Shown here: positions 1 to 7,077 of the stretch, in pieces | Numbering within the stretch: position 1 is the first letter of the stretch | Layout of the letters: every line of letters starts with the position of its first letter | Source of the DNA: HK-STAS-PATE-34 sp031973435 | Lineage (GTDB): Bacteria; Patescibacteriota; Minisyncoccia; Phycocordibacterales; UBA9973 | Reading direction: 5' to 3' | DNA: 27,654 bases | Assembly (NCBI GenBank): GCA_031973435.1 | Contig: DALYDA010000008.1 | Coordinates: 1 to 27,654 of the forward strand | Program-made: the position numbers and the translations under genes | Notes under the pieces: generated by a model | Seen by the model: the letters and a program-made list of their open reading frames with translations, nothing else | Databases searched by the model: none | What the model was told of the DNA's origin: nothing

Positions 1-1385
1 TCTTCTAGAGACGGACCCATGAACTGCATACCTATAGGCATACCCTTTTTGTCTTTTCCAAATGGTACTGATATCGCAGGAAGTCCGGCTATGTTTGCAG
101 GCACTGTAAATAGGTCCAACATCTTCATCGCAATTGGATCATCCATTCTCTCCCCTATGGCAAATGGAGTGAAAGGTGAGGTTGGAGTAAATATCGCATC
201 TACTCCGTTTACTCCCTTTAAAAGAATCTTATTTAATTCTTCTGTGATTGCATTTCTGACATCAACTGCTTTTCTATAGTATGAATCGTAGTATCCATGA
301 GAAAGAATATATGTTCCAAGAATAATTCTTCGTCTTACTTCTTTTCCGAAACCTTCTCCTTTTGTTTTTGAGTACACACTTTCTATGTCATTTGCTGGAA
401 CTGAGAGCCCGTATCGGATACCATCATATCGAGCCAAGTTCGATGACACTTCTGCTGGCTGGAGCACGTAGTACACTGCCAGAGAATATTTGGTCATAGG
501 CAACTCTACATCGACGAGCTCAAACCCTCTCATCTCTAAGACTTCACATGCTCTATCGTATTCTGCCATTATTGACGGATCTATACCCTCTCCAGATAGC
601 CATGATCTTGGGATACCTATTTTCTTTGGAACTCGTACTTCATCTTTTCGTATTTGATTTGGGATTGAAGTTGCATCATTTGGATCATAAGAAGAAATAG
701 AGTGGAAAAGTATCTGTGCATCGTCTACGGTTTTTGCGAGTGGCCCTATCTGATCAAGAGATGAAGACATCGCCATGAGTCCATAGCGAGACACAAGTCC
801 GTATGTTGGTTTCATCCCAACCAGCCCACAAAATGATGCCGGTTCTCGGATGGAACCTCCTGTATCAGATCCGAGTGATACCAATGCACCATTCATTGCA
901 ACTGCAGCTGCTGAGCCTCCCGAAGAGCCTCCAGGGACAAGCTTTGGGTCTAGTGGGTTCCTTGTCACTCCATACGCAGATGTTTCTGTAGAGCTACCCA
1001 TGGCAGAGTCATCCATGTTTGTTCTTCCGACAAGCACTGCACCTTTGTGCTTTAGTTTAGAAATAACAGTTGCGTCATATGTACATCTGTAATGTTCGAG
1101 TATTTTCGAAGCAGAGCTCGCTATCTTTCCATCTACCAACATGTTGTCTTTTACTGCTATCGGTATCCCTGTCATCAAATCTGCCTTCCCTTCTTTTATT
1201 CTTCTATCAGCATCATCTGCTTGTGAAAGTACATCATCATAGACTTCTATGTATGCAAAAAAGTCTCCGTTTACCTCACGGATCTTTTGTAAATATGTTT
1301 CTGCGAGTTCTCGTGCAGTGAAATCTCCACGAACTAGCGCCTCGTGTGTGTCTCTAATATTTAGATTATCTAGATCTATGTTCAT
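1..1385 (-). CDS. gatA: Asp-tRNA(Asn)/Glu-tRNA(Gln) amidotransferase subunit A, 3' end missing
   Basis: GatA is the catalytic subunit of the GatCAB complex. It releases ammonia from glutamine, which is used to convert mischarged Glu-tRNA(Gln) or Asp-tRNA(Asn) into Gln-tRNA or Asn-tRNA in the cytoplasm. On the minus strand the protein starts MNIDLDNLNIRDTHEALVRG. It carries the amidase signature: a glycine/serine-rich GGSSGGSAAAVA loop (about 895-930) preceded by MDDSAMGSS, and then GSDTGGSIREPASFCG. These hold the Ser and cis-Ser of the Ser-cisSer-Lys triad. 461 codons are present and the frame is still open at base 1 after GMQFMGPSLE, so about 20-30 residues are probably lost at the window edge. 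The ATG lies 4 nt after the gatC stop (TAG-AAGT-ATG), which fits translational coupling. Family assignment is secure. Confidence 0.97.
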   Translation of the reverse strand, partial: MNIDLDNLNIRDTHEALVRGDFTARELAETYLQKIREVNGDFFAYIEVYDDVLSQADDADRRIKEGKADLMTGIPIAVKDNMLVDGKIASSASKILEHYRCTYDATVISKLKHKGAVLVGRTNMDDSAMGSSTETSAYGVTRNPLDPKLVPGGSSGGSAAAVAMNGALVSLGSDTGGSIREPASFCGLVGMKPTYGLVSRYGLMAMSSSLDQIGPLAKTVDDAQILFHSISSYDPNDATSIPNQIRKDEVRVPKKIGIPRSWLSGEGIDPSIMAEYDRACEVLEMRGFELVDVELPMTKYSLAVYYVLQPAEVSSNLARYDGIRYGLSVPANDIESVYSKTKGEGFGKEVRRRIILGTYILSHGYYDSYYRKAVDVRNAITEELNKILLKGVNGVDAIFTPTSPFTPFAIGERMDDPIAMKMLDLFTVPANIAGLPAISVPFGKDKKGMPIGMQFMGPSLE

Positions 1386-1389
1386 ACTT

Positions 1390-1665
1390 CTATAAAACTT
1401 TCTTAACTTTTACATATCCCTTTTCTGTATCAGGAGCCTCTCGTAGTATTGCGTCCGTATATCCCCCACTTTCATTTGAAACGACATCTTCGCGCCCAAT
1501 ATTTTTCAATAGTGAAAAAGGTGTGTCCGAAGAAACAACAACTGACTTTAGTTGGTCAACGTATTCCAAAACAGGATCAATATCCTTGGCAATAGAGGCC
1601 ATTTCCTCCTCAGTCATATTTATCCTTGCGAGATCCGCAAGCTTTTTTATGTCGCTTAATTCCAT
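1390..1665 (-). CDS. gatC: Asp-tRNA(Asn)/Glu-tRNA(Gln) amidotransferase subunit C
   Basis: GatC is the small structural subunit that wraps around GatA and stabilises its contact with GatB in the tRNA-dependent amidation complex. The 91-aa protein has the family's usual length and pattern: an N-terminal helix pair (MELSDIKKLADLARINMTEE), a central VLEYVDQLKSV helix, and a C-terminal LREAPDTEKGYVKVKKVL tail. It is the first gene of a gatC-gatA operon. A TATAAT box ends six bases before the ATG, so the transcript is predicted to begin at or next to the A of the start codon. gatB is not in the window. Confidence 0.95.
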   Translation of the reverse strand: MELSDIKKLADLARINMTEEEMASIAKDIDPVLEYVDQLKSVVVSSDTPFSLLKNIGREDVVSNESGGYTDAILREAPDTEKGYVKVKKVL

Positions 1666-1671
1666 TTCTAG

Positions 1672-1677
1672 ATTATA
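1672..1677 (-). promoter_or_regulatory. -10 box of gatC, predicted leaderless
   Basis: The minus strand reads TATAAT at this position, followed by six bases (CTAGAA) and the gatC ATG. With the usual spacing from the -10 box to the start point, +1 falls on the A of ATG. No good -35 hexamer is visible at 16-18 nt. Start-point placement is inferred. Confidence 0.6.
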
Positions 1678-1703
1678 GCGTATTTTTAAGGAAAATTAAT
1701 AAT

Positions 1704-1731
1704 TTGACAATTTCGTACTTTCTGGTAGATT
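1704..1731 (+). promoter_or_regulatory. promoter of the 138-aa gene
   Basis: TTGACA (1704-1709) is followed after 16 nt by TAGATT (1726-1731), with a TG two bases before it (TGG-TAGATT), an extended -10. It lies on the contig left of the 100-N gap and points at the ATG at 1749, which is the left-hand copy of the start of the 138-aa gene. The expected leader is about 11 nt. Confidence 0.6.
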
Positions 1732-1783
1732 TAAGAAAAATTAAATTATGAAATATCCAAATTTCGACCTACGACAAGTATGG
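1729..1783 (+). repeat. 55-bp contig-end overlap, left copy
   Basis: These 55 bases are identical to 1884-1938 on the other side of the N gap and include the first 35 bases of the 138-aa gene. An exact match that stops right at the gap edges is what two overlapping contig ends look like when a scaffolder has not merged them. It is probably not a biological repeat. Confidence 0.85.
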
Positions 1784-1883
1784 NNNNNNNNNNNNNNNNN
1801 NNNNNNNNNNNNNNNNNNNNNNNNNNNNNNNNNNNNNNNNNNNNNNNNNNNNNNNNNNNNNNNNNNNNNNNNNNNNNNNNNNN
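1784..1883. other. assembly gap of 100 N
   Basis: Exactly 100 unknown bases, a default scaffold gap size. The flanks overlap by 55 identical bases, so the true gap is probably negative and the two contigs should simply be joined. Confidence 0.95.
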
Positions 1884-1938
1884 ATTTAAGAAAAATTAAA
1901 TTATGAAATATCCAAATTTCGACCTACGACAAGTATGG
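1884..1938 (+). repeat. 55-bp contig-end overlap, right copy
   Basis: Right-hand copy of the 55 bases at 1729-1783. It runs into the complete 138-aa gene, while the left copy runs back into the promoter. Together they give a normal promoter-leader-gene order once merged. Confidence 0.85.
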
Positions 1939-2319
1939 AAAGAAAAACTGTACTCGTTGGCAGGAAATATAACAAACCAGCTTAAGATGACCTGTATGCT
2001 AAAAGCTGACTCAGACATAAACCTTGCAAAAGACCCGAAAGATTGGTTGGAGAGCATTAAGCCTGATACATTGGTTATCGATTACGATAAAAAAACTGTG
2101 TCCATATTGCTAAACAAAAGACACCCTACTAAATGTGAGCTATGGTTTGAGGACGGAAACGAAGCGGGCTTGAAAAGTAACAATGTAATGAACTTCCCGA
2201 CCAAGTTGCTTACAAGTACCAAATTTATATTCTGTGTAGGTGTATGGCTTGATCTCGAGGAGTATAACGCAAGAAATATGCCCCCATATTTCAAAGAGTT
2301 CGACCAAAAAATATTCTGA
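1903..2319 (+). CDS. hypothetical protein, 138 aa
   Basis: I do not recognise this protein. It begins MKYPNFDLRQVWKEKLYSL and ends with TGA. No signal peptide or membrane segment is visible. The composition is that of a small mixed alpha/beta cytoplasmic protein with charged surfaces, a hydrophobic strand-like stretch (LTSTKFIFCVGVWLDL) near residues 103-118, and three cysteines. The start is supported by the promoter left of the N gap, which would give an 11-nt leader without a Shine-Dalgarno site. A terminator begins at its stop codon, so it is a one-gene transcript. It sits beside two other small single-gene units but shows no clear similarity to them. Function unknown. Confidence 0.7.
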   Translation: MKYPNFDLRQVWKEKLYSLAGNITNQLKMTCMLKADSDINLAKDPKDWLESIKPDTLVIDYDKKTVSILLNKRHPTKCELWFEDGNEAGLKSNNVMNFPTKLLTSTKFIFCVGVWLDLEEYNARNMPPYFKEFDQKIF

Positions 2320-2339
2320 CCCGCTGACCACGGGTTTTT
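2319..2339 (+). terminator. intrinsic terminator of the 138-aa gene
   Basis: ACCCG (2319-2323) pairs with CGGGT (2331-2335) around a 7-nt loop, followed by a short T tract. The stem starts at the last base of the stop codon. Confidence 0.65.
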
Positions 2340-2350
2340 ATTTTACCTAT

Positions 2351-2378
2351 TTGACAAAGGCTAGAGGTGTGATAAGGT
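2351..2378 (+). promoter_or_regulatory. promoter of the 109-aa gene
   Basis: TTGACA (2351-2356), 16-nt spacer, then TGA-TAAGGT with the -10 hexamer at 2373-2378. The predicted leader is about 12 nt. The spacer and leader closely resemble those of the promoter at 2757-2784, including the shared GGTGTGATAA and GTAAAGAAAAA stretches. Confidence 0.7.
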
Positions 2379-2396
2379 AAAGAAAAATTTAAAGCA

Positions 2397-2726
2397 ATGA
2401 TACTGGAAATTACTGTTTACAAAAGAGTACAACACGTTACTATGAATACTCTCATGGTAGGATCTGTTTCTGACAACACGGCGATAGTAGAAAAAGAAGT
2501 ATCTTCTGGAGGTGTTGAGGGTTTGGTAAATGAAATTACTGAATTAATAAAGGAATATAGGTCTTTTATAACTAAAGTGGAGATCGTTTTCGTAAAAGTT
2601 GGTATTGAAAAGGTTGGAACAATTTTTTCTACTGATCCTGTCGAGAACTTCGCAATAAAAGGAATGGATGAAGAGGAGAAAGAGGAATTTTTAGAAGTTT
2701 ATTTTAAAAAAATGAAACCTGATTAA
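2397..2726 (+). CDS. hypothetical protein, 109 aa, tandem paralogue 1
   Basis: I do not recognise this family. The protein starts MILEITVYKRVQHVTMNTLM and ends in an acidic/basic helix (GMDEEEKEEFLEVYFKKMKP). It has no signal peptide or membrane helix. Alternating hydrophobic strands (ILEITVY, KVEIVFVKVG) and helices suggest a compact alpha/beta fold. The pattern 'xxVYK at the start, helix, strand, then G-hydrophobic-(D/E)3-KEE-hydrophobic-LE at the end' recurs in the next gene. The two also share promoter and leader, so I infer a duplication of the whole transcription unit. No Shine-Dalgarno fits in the ~12-nt leader. The stop codon lies in the loop of the terminator. Function unknown. Confidence 0.7.
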   Translation: MILEITVYKRVQHVTMNTLMVGSVSDNTAIVEKEVSSGGVEGLVNEITELIKEYRSFITKVEIVFVKVGIEKVGTIFSTDPVENFAIKGMDEEEKEEFLEVYFKKMKPD

Positions 2727-2738
2727 TCAGGTTTTTTT
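2715..2738 (+). terminator. intrinsic terminator with the stop codon in its loop
   Basis: AAACCTGA (2715-2722) and TCAGGTTT (2727-2734) form a perfect 8-bp stem around TTAA, followed by a T run to 2738. The TAA stop of the 109-aa gene (2724-2726) is inside the loop, so the last codons form half of the hairpin. Confidence 0.85.
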
Positions 2739-2756
2739 ATTTATTATTTTCCCTGT

Positions 2757-2784
2757 TTGACAAAAGTTTGGGGTGTGATAATGT
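2757..2784 (+). promoter_or_regulatory. promoter of the 110-aa gene
   Basis: TTGACA (2757-2762), 16-nt spacer, then TGA-TAATGT with the -10 hexamer at 2779-2784. Predicted leader about 11 nt, A-rich. Near copy of the promoter at 2351-2378. Confidence 0.72.
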
Positions 2785-2801
2785 AAAGAAAAAATTACGA
2801 T

Positions 2802-3134
2802 ATGACAAAAGAAAATATGAAAGTACGTGTCTACAAACAAAAACTAGACTCACCTGATTTCATATATATCGCATTTGAGATTGGAGAGAAAATTCCTTCA
2901 GAAAAATTCGGTGTATATGAAAAAACATTAATAGGGCTTGCTACTAGTTTAGTAAAAGGATTCCCCAGAATCGGTACCGACTATACAAAATTACAGTTAT
3001 CATTTATACCAACTGGTATTCAAGAGATAGAATTGTCGAATGTAATGACGAAAGTTAGGGCAGAGATAGGACTTGAGGACAAAGAGAAGGAGGAACTTTT
3101 GGATCACCTTCTTAAGATTACATCCAAAGAATAA
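2802..3134 (+). CDS. hypothetical protein, 110 aa, tandem paralogue 2
   Basis: Unrecognised small soluble protein starting MTKENMKVRVYKQKLDSP and ending GLEDKEKEELLDHLLKITSKE. Its ends and overall layout match the 109-aa neighbour: KVRVYK against EITVYK near the start, and GLEDKEKEELLD against GMDEEEKEEFLE at the end. The central segments have diverged. I infer that the two genes are tandem paralogues, each with its own promoter, short SD-less leader and terminator. The gene converges on ligA, whose stop is 33 bases further on, with one hairpin between. Function unknown. Confidence 0.7.
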   Translation: MTKENMKVRVYKQKLDSPDFIYIAFEIGEKIPSEKFGVYEKTLIGLATSLVKGFPRIGTDYTKLQLSFIPTGIQEIELSNVMTKVRAEIGLEDKEKEELLDHLLKITSKE

Positions 3135-3145
3135 TGAAAGAATAG

Positions 3146-3174
3146 TACCAGGTAAATCCTGGTATTTTTATTTT
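3146..3174. terminator. terminator between the 110-aa gene and ligA
   Basis: TACCAGG (3146-3152) and CCTGGTA (3158-3164) form a 7-bp stem with a TAAAT loop, followed on the plus strand by TTTTTATTTT. The plus-strand T tract overlaps the ligA stop codon (3168-3170). On the minus strand the following tract is only moderately T-rich, so termination of ligA there is possible but weaker. Confidence 0.75.
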
Positions 3175-5174
3175 CCCATTTTTATGAATTCCGCTTCACT
3201 TATCACCTTCACTCCAAGTTTCTTCGCATCATTTAACTTTGAACCCGCACTCTCCCCTGCAAGTACATAATTAGTCCCTTTTGAAACAGAACTTGCAACC
3301 TTCCCACCGTTATCAATAATTATTTTCTTTGCTTCTTCGCGAGAAAGTGTTGGCAGTGTTCCTGTTAGAACAAAAGTAAGTCCAGTAAACTTTCCAGTTG
3401 CCTTTTTGTATTCCTTTGGCTTCACGCCATTATCGATAAGTTTTTGTACAAACTTCTGGTGATATCCGTCAGAGAGATATTCCAAGATACTTTCTGTTAC
3501 GGCTGGACCGATATTTTCTATATGATCTAGGTCAGACTCTTTTGCATTCAAGAATTTCTTTAGTGTGCCGAAGTGTCCCGCAATATCTCGAGCCGTTTCT
3601 TCTCCCACATGTATTATTCCAAGAGACACAATAAACTTATCGAGTGTCGGATTCCTTCTTTCTTTTATATTACCTACAATATTGCTTGCACTTTTGTCTC
3701 CGAATCTCTCAAGTCCTGACAAGTCTGCTTCGGTTAGAGTGAACAAGTCAGCAGCGTCAGTTATCAGGCCTTCGTCCTGAAGTCGTTCTATTATCTTTGG
3801 ACCAATAGTATATATATCAAATGCGTTTACGAAGTGAACAAGGCCACGAGTGCTTTTTGCCTCACAACGTTTGTTCGTACAATAGTATGCAACACTCTTT
3901 CCTCCTTGACCTTCCTTTTTCTCTACTTCCCCTTCACAAACTGGACAAGTACTTGGCATTCTAAAAATCTTTTCTTTTCCAGCACGAAGTCCTTTCAAAA
4001 CTTCTACTACTTCAGGAATAACGTCCCCTGCTTTTTGGATTACAACGGTGTCACCTATTTTCAAGTCGAGTCTCTCTATCTGGTCCATGTTGTGAAGCGT
4101 TGCCTTGGATACAGTAGATCCAGAAACAAGAGTAGACTCGAAATGTGCAAGTGGAGTAAGAACTCCAGTGCGTCCCACTTGGACAGTTATGTCGAGAACT
4201 TTTGTCGTAGCCTTTTCTGCTGGATATTTGAATGCGCACATGTAGCGAGGTGCCTTGCCCACAACCCCTAATCTCTTTTGAAGAGATGTTTTGTTTATCG
4301 AGATTACAACTCCGTCGGTTCCAAAAGGCAGACTTTCACGGATCTTTGAAATACTTTCTACAAACTTCTCTACCTCAGAAATATCTTTGCATTTCTTCTC
4401 GTGCTCACTCACAGGAAAACCAAGAGAGAGGAGAAGCCTGTGTTCGTCGGAGTGAAGTTCTATTTTTTTGTTGTAGTCGTCTGAAAGTTGTGCGATGTCG
4501 TAGGCAAAGAAACTCAAGTTTCTTTCTTTTGCAATACTTGGATCAAGCTGACGCATACTTCCTGCCGCAGCATTACGAGTGTTGGCAAACTTCGGTTTTC
4601 CATCACGTTCATTTTGCTTGTTCAAATCCAACAAAGTATCTTTGGACATAACTATCTCTCCGCGAACTTCGATAACTTTCGGAGAATTCTCTGGCAGAAC
4701 AACAGGAATATCAGAAATCATCTTTATGTTTTCAGTTATATTCTCCCCGATGAAACCATCTCCCCTAGTTGCTCCATAAACAAGTTTTCCGTTCTCATAA
4801 AACAAAGAAACAGCAAGTCCGTCGAACTTTAGCTCTGCAAAATATGTGAGCGTTTCACCTTTTATTATTTTCTTTGCTCGCTCTTCCCAATCTTCGAGTT
4901 CTCTGATAGAGAAAACATCTTGGAGGGATAGCATCCGTTCTTTGTGGGTTATCTTTTCAAATTTATCTAGCGGTGCTCCTGCAACGCGGTTTATAGGGTC
5001 GTCAGTTAGGCGAAGGTCTGGGAATTTGCCCTCTATCGAGCGCAATTCACGAGTTAGGGAATCGTAGATATCGTCAGTTATTTCTGGATCATTTAGAACA
5101 TGGTAACGATAGCGAAGATTTGTGATCTCCTTTCGTAGGGCAGATATTCTATTTTGTGCCTCGTTCTTTTGCAT
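3168..5174 (-). CDS. ligA: NAD-dependent DNA ligase LigA
   Basis: LigA seals nicks in duplex DNA using NAD+ in replication and repair. At 668 aa it has the normal length and all domains: an N-terminal Ia/adenylation region with the KxDG nucleotide site AELKFDGLAV (Lys116 adenylated); GENITENIKMI, RGEIVM and NTRNAAAGSMRQLDP motifs; an OB fold; a zinc finger with Cys410, Cys413, Cys432 and Cys437; helix-hairpin-helix repeats (about 450-580); and a C-terminal BRCT domain (about 590-668). The start MQKNEAQNRI is the only good candidate and has no Shine-Dalgarno. It lies 67 bases after the last minor-pilin gene, with an extended -10 promoter in that gap, so it may be transcribed alone and also by read-through from the pilin operon. 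Confidence 0.98.
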   Translation of the reverse strand: MQKNEAQNRISALRKEITNLRYRYHVLNDPEITDDIYDSLTRELRSIEGKFPDLRLTDDPINRVAGAPLDKFEKITHKERMLSLQDVFSIRELEDWEERAKKIIKGETLTYFAELKFDGLAVSLFYENGKLVYGATRGDGFIGENITENIKMISDIPVVLPENSPKVIEVRGEIVMSKDTLLDLNKQNERDGKPKFANTRNAAAGSMRQLDPSIAKERNLSFFAYDIAQLSDDYNKKIELHSDEHRLLLSLGFPVSEHEKKCKDISEVEKFVESISKIRESLPFGTDGVVISINKTSLQKRLGVVGKAPRYMCAFKYPAEKATTKVLDITVQVGRTGVLTPLAHFESTLVSGSTVSKATLHNMDQIERLDLKIGDTVVIQKAGDVIPEVVEVLKGLRAGKEKIFRMPSTCPVCEGEVEKKEGQGGKSVAYYCTNKRCEAKSTRGLVHFVNAFDIYTIGPKIIERLQDEGLITDAADLFTLTEADLSGLERFGDKSASNIVGNIKERRNPTLDKFIVSLGIIHVGEETARDIAGHFGTLKKFLNAKESDLDHIENIGPAVTESILEYLSDGYHQKFVQKLIDNGVKPKEYKKATGKFTGLTFVLTGTLPTLSREEAKKIIIDNGGKVASSVSKGTNYVLAGESAGSKLNDAKKLGVKVISEAEFIKMGK

Positions 5175-5203
5175 AATATATAGCCAAAAACTTTATACAT
5201 TTG

Positions 5204-5231
5204 AGTATAACATACAGACATGGAGGTCAGA
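5204..5231 (-). promoter_or_regulatory. ligA promoter
   Basis: On the minus strand TCTGAC (5226-5231) precedes, by 16 nt, TATACT (5204-5209), with a TG making an extended -10 (TGT-TATACT). Predicted leader about 23 nt without a Shine-Dalgarno. Confidence 0.6.
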
Positions 5232-5241
5232 TTTGCTGTTT

Positions 5242-5757
5242 TTAGAGTATAAATACTGCGTTTGGATACTTTATCCTAAGGGCTCTTTCTACAGAGCGAG
5301 GACTGGTGCCACGGTCTTCACACCTTGTGTTGTAACCAAAAGATTCTATCTTTGTGAAGTATTCTCCATCTTCCAAAAATGCTTTGTTCACACGTACATC
5401 TGAACACCAATCTTCACCATTTAACAAAAAACTATATTGAAGTGTTCCGTCTTCCTCTATATCTCCGTCTATCCCTCGGCAACTTACAGATGAAAGTGGA
5501 GCTATGCCTACAACCTCTGGAAAAGCGTTGTATTTTCTGTCGTAATATAGCCCGCACTCTATACCAGTGTCAGCGGAGAAGAATGCCAAGTTAGAGTCTG
5601 TACTACTTCGTGTAAGCAAGGTCTCTTTGTATGTAGTGCCTGTTATCCCTACTATCATAAGCATGATTGTACTTGCGATAAGAACAGTAAAGAGTGCAAC
5701 GAAACCAGAAGAGGAATTTTTTCTATTTAGTTTTGAATTATTTTTCATTTTTTTCAT
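5242..5757 (-). CDS. PilX-like minor pseudopilin
   Basis: A 171-aa protein with a short basic leader, the sequence SSSGFVALFTVLIAS and one N-terminal membrane helix (residues about 20-42), the layout of prepilin-type proteins. The cleavage point would be after the Gly of SSSG. The Glu normally at position +5 is absent (FVALF), as in many PilX/GspK-like proteins. The body has pairs of cysteines (GIECGLYY, SVSCRGID, DWCSDV, TRCEDR) that could form disulphides. I chose the ATG at 5757 (MKKMKNN) over an in-frame one at 5790: it lies just after the upstream stop, with AGAAG upstream, while 5790 lies inside the upstream gene. Last pilin gene of the operon. Family inferred from layout and position. 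Confidence 0.78.
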   Translation of the reverse strand: MKKMKNNSKLNRKNSSSGFVALFTVLIASTIMLMIVGITGTTYKETLLTRSSTDSNLAFFSADTGIECGLYYDRKYNAFPEVVGIAPLSSVSCRGIDGDIEEDGTLQYSFLLNGEDWCSDVRVNKAFLEDGEYFTKIESFGYNTRCEDRGTSPRSVERALRIKYPNAVFIL

Positions 5758-5770
5758 ATACTTATTCTTC

Positions 5771-6334
5771 TTACAAAACTGGTGCTGCATCTAGCCAGTT
5801 CATAAGTGAGCCAGTCGATGTAATGGTGTATTTCTTTGTTCCCTCTCTCCATAACACACTCGACTCTACTAAAACCTCATCATTGCCCCCATCCGTTATA
5901 GGTATTATCTTTATCACTCTTATAAACTTTGTGTCTTGTGCCCCTGTTGCTCCGTATGTATAAACTCCATTTAATACTTTTATATTCTGACATGGACCAT
6001 CTGGAGTCATTGAACAAGAGTTCACAATCCCAGGATACAAAGCATCCATTGTGCAACCTTCTTCACATCCACTTGTTGCAGAAATAAAACCATCCCAACC
6101 ACCAGAATCTGGAGAGATGATATAGCTATCACGGAAATTGTGAGCAAGCTCTATCCCTTCTCCAGCTAGATACCCTGCATTCATTTTGTCTTTCAAGTAT
6201 CGCAAATTTACAATCCCAGAAGAAGAGACGACTATCATTCCAACAATAGCAATACTCATGATGAGTACCGCAACCATCATCTCTACGAGCGTAAAACCTT
6301 TGGAATTATATTTTTTTATATTTGATGTTTTCAT
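5771..6334 (-). CDS. PilV-like minor pseudopilin
   Basis: A 187-aa class III prepilin: a 13-residue leader MKTSNIKKYNSKG is cut before FTLVEMMVAVLIMSIAIVG, with Glu at +5 and a single N-terminal hydrophobic helix. The globular part has several cysteines (SGCEEGCTM, NSCSMTPDGPCQN). Minor pseudopilins of the PilV/GspI type help start or cap the T4P fibre. The leader is almost the same as that of the next gene upstream, MKTVNTKKYNTKG. The gene is fourth among five consecutive pilin-type genes in one direction and needs PilD, encoded in the same operon. The exact PilV label is by similarity of layout. Confidence 0.82.
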   Translation of the reverse strand: MKTSNIKKYNSKGFTLVEMMVAVLIMSIAIVGMIVVSSSGIVNLRYLKDKMNAGYLAGEGIELAHNFRDSYIISPDSGGWDGFISATSGCEEGCTMDALYPGIVNSCSMTPDGPCQNIKVLNGVYTYGATGAQDTKFIRVIKIIPITDGGNDEVLVESSVLWREGTKKYTITSTGSLMNWLDAAPVL

Positions 6335-6376
6335 GTTTTATTTTTTATCCTACCCTCATACTCATACTTCCCCTTT

Positions 6377-7042
6377 CTATCCTCCGATCTCATAATCCAA
6401 TTGTCTCTGAGAAACAGTAGTCTGGAAACTAAACGGTGTCTCAGTTTCTTTGTACATCACCTTACCTGATATAGACATGACCACCATCGGTTGCATGGCA
6501 TCGTCCCCTGTCCCAAATATTCTAAAACCTGACTGATATGGATCTATGATCACAGTTTCGGGCGTTAGTGGGTAGTATATATCTCCTCCCTTATCACTTT
6601 TGTATATCATAGCGTCATCACCTTTTCTTACAATACGGTAAGATATCTGGTCGCTCGGTGTTGTTGTGTCTCCCTCAAATGGTTCTATCGTGACCCCCCA
6701 GTTCCCATCACCTGTATCACATGAGTCTGGATTTGTTTCTGTATCAGCGTCTGACATAGGAGCCGAGAAACTAGGTGGATATACACCTGCCTCTGGGTAT
6801 GAAAAGCCTTCTTCACAGCGTATCGTCGATCCGAGTCTAATATTTCTAGACATATCTTCTATTATGTAACCCATAGTATCCATTGATGAACGAATCTGGT
6901 TTGTTCTTCGGTATTCTTTGTTTGAAGTTAGAAGTGCACCAATAGCCAAGATCATAATCGAAGTGAAAATAGCAACCGAAACCATAACTTCGATGAGTGT
7001 AAACCCTTTAGTATTATATTTTTTTGTATTTACTGTTTTCAT
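6377..7042 (-). CDS. PilW-like minor pseudopilin
   Basis: A 221-aa prepilin-type protein: leader MKTVNTKKYNTKG, then FTLIEVMVSVAIFTSIMILAI with Glu at +5. The segment after the helix (NKEYRRTNQIRSSMDTMGYIIEDMSRNIRLGS) is typical of PilW/GspJ-like proteins, in which a long N-terminal helix carries an Ile-x-x-Asp-(Met/Leu)-x-(Arg)-x-Ile pattern. It lies 35 bases after the FimT-like gene and 42 before the PilV-like gene, all on one strand. Likely role: initiation complex of the T4P fibre. Confidence 0.84.
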   Translation of the reverse strand: MKTVNTKKYNTKGFTLIEVMVSVAIFTSIMILAIGALLTSNKEYRRTNQIRSSMDTMGYIIEDMSRNIRLGSTIRCEEGFSYPEAGVYPPSFSAPMSDADTETNPDSCDTGDGNWGVTIEPFEGDTTTPSDQISYRIVRKGDDAMIYKSDKGGDIYYPLTPETVIIDPYQSGFRIFGTGDDAMQPMVVMSISGKVMYKETETPFSFQTTVSQRQLDYEIGG

Positions 7043-7077
7043 GATTTATTTTATCCACTCGTGACACTACGCTCACC

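Noticed and set aside
1729..1938. 55-bp direct repeat as a biological duplication
   Set aside because: Both copies stop exactly at the N-gap edges and merge into a normal promoter-gene order, as expected of overlapping contig ends.
3565..4832. Plus-strand open frames across ligA and other open frames opposite the pil genes
   Set aside because: They lie fully inside well-supported minus-strand genes, lack family motifs and have no promoter or Shine-Dalgarno.
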